From NCBI GenBank assembly GCA_025454095.1, contig JALOPC010000159.1, positions 1 to 6,154 of the forward strand: DNA of 6,154 nt. The letters are read 5' to 3'. The translations under genes and the position numbers were made by a program. This document shows, piece by piece, positions 6,071-6,154 of this stretch (positions within the stretch are counted from its first letter, which is position 1; every line of letters starts with the position of its first letter). A model generated the notes under the pieces. That model saw only the letters and a list, made by a program, of their open reading frames with translations, was not told where the DNA came from and did no database searches. The stretch comes from Syntrophales bacterium. Lineage in GTDB: Bacteria > Desulfobacterota > Syntrophia > Syntrophales > UBA2192.

Positions 6071-6154
6071 ATGCCGGCATTACGGTGGGGCTGCTGCCTC
6101 CTCATCCTGCTCTTCCTGTGCGCCTGTTCGACGACGGCGCAGATTCAGACCGAC
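6071..6154 (+). CDS. N-terminus of a lipoprotein, 3' end cut by window
   Basis: Only the first 28 codons are in the window. They form a classic lipoprotein signal peptide: a short positive start (MPALR), a hydrophobic core (LLILLFL) and a lipobox L16-C17-A18-C19, with C19 the expected lipidated residue. Serine at +2 gives no Asp-type retention signal, so by the E. coli rule it would go to the outer membrane. GAAAGGA (6055-6061) nine bases upstream of the ATG is the ribosome binding site. Nothing after residue 28 is visible, so the mature function is unknown. It lies two genes beyond the disrupted lipoprotein acyltransferase, but has its own promoter. Confidence 0.8.
   Translation, partial: MPALRWGCCLLILLFLCACSTTAQIQTD

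Noticed and set aside
4858..6105. Minus-strand open frame of over 400 codons opposite prfB
   Set aside because: prfB on the plus strand is certain (SPF, GGQ and frameshift module). The antisense translation has no recognisable motif and runs over a promoter and gap.
1..6154. CRISPR array, insertion sequence, tRNA or phage genes
   Set aside because: No regularly spaced repeats, transposase motifs, terminal inverted repeats or tRNA-like T-arm sequence were found on either strand.

Overview
The window is GC-rich bacterial DNA with one AT-richer gap at about 1040-1200. It holds parts of two transcription units that diverge from that gap. The gene set is a KamA-type radical SAM aminomutase, a radical SAM protein of the COG1032 type, the order corC-lnt-prfB, and a lipoprotein. 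Together with GC-rich codon use and strong GGAGG ribosome binding sites, this suggests a Gram-negative anaerobe, most plausibly Desulfobacterota (former Deltaproteobacteria, Syntrophia-like). The taxonomic guess is inference from gene content only.

Left arm (1-947, minus strand): the N-terminal 315 codons of a lysine 2,3-aminomutase family protein (kamA), cut by the window edge. It carries about 65 residues that the clostridial enzyme lacks. A strong promoter with a perfect TTGACA -35 box lies upstream (1096-1124), and the roughly 140-nt leader can fold.

Middle (948-1414): a divergent intergenic region with the kamA promoter and leader. Next to it is a plus-strand inverted-repeat cluster ending in a T run, followed by a weak plus-strand promoter candidate.

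Right arm (1415-5931, plus strand): a tightly packed operon. It begins with a 70-aa cysteine-rich, presumably zinc-binding protein, followed by a radical SAM protein overlapping it by one base. A CorC/YbeX-type CBS-domain protein follows with no gap. Then come lnt (apolipoprotein N-acyltransferase) and prfB (release factor 2). The corC-lnt pairing is the same as in E. coli (ybeX-lnt). prfB keeps the classic autoregulatory +1 frameshift site, so its true product is 368 aa, encoded by 4824-4892 joined to 4894-5931.

The main oddity is lnt. All three catalytic residues are present, but the gene jumps frame near 4698-4714 and about 30-35 conserved residues are missing there, while the normal C-terminal membrane segment is still encoded in the other frame. 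It also has no ATG, GTG or TTG start at the expected place; an ATT with a good ribosome binding site is the best candidate. The gene is therefore a recent pseudogene or the victim of a sequencing or assembly deletion. As written, the damaged frame runs in phase through the prfB start to the prfB frameshift stop.

Right end (5932-6154): a gap with a new TTGACA promoter, then the first 28 codons of a lipoprotein, cut by the window edge.

I see no mobile element, CRISPR array, tRNA or rRNA. The best candidates for something undescribed are the small cysteine-rich protein coupled to the radical SAM protein, and the structured kamA leader.
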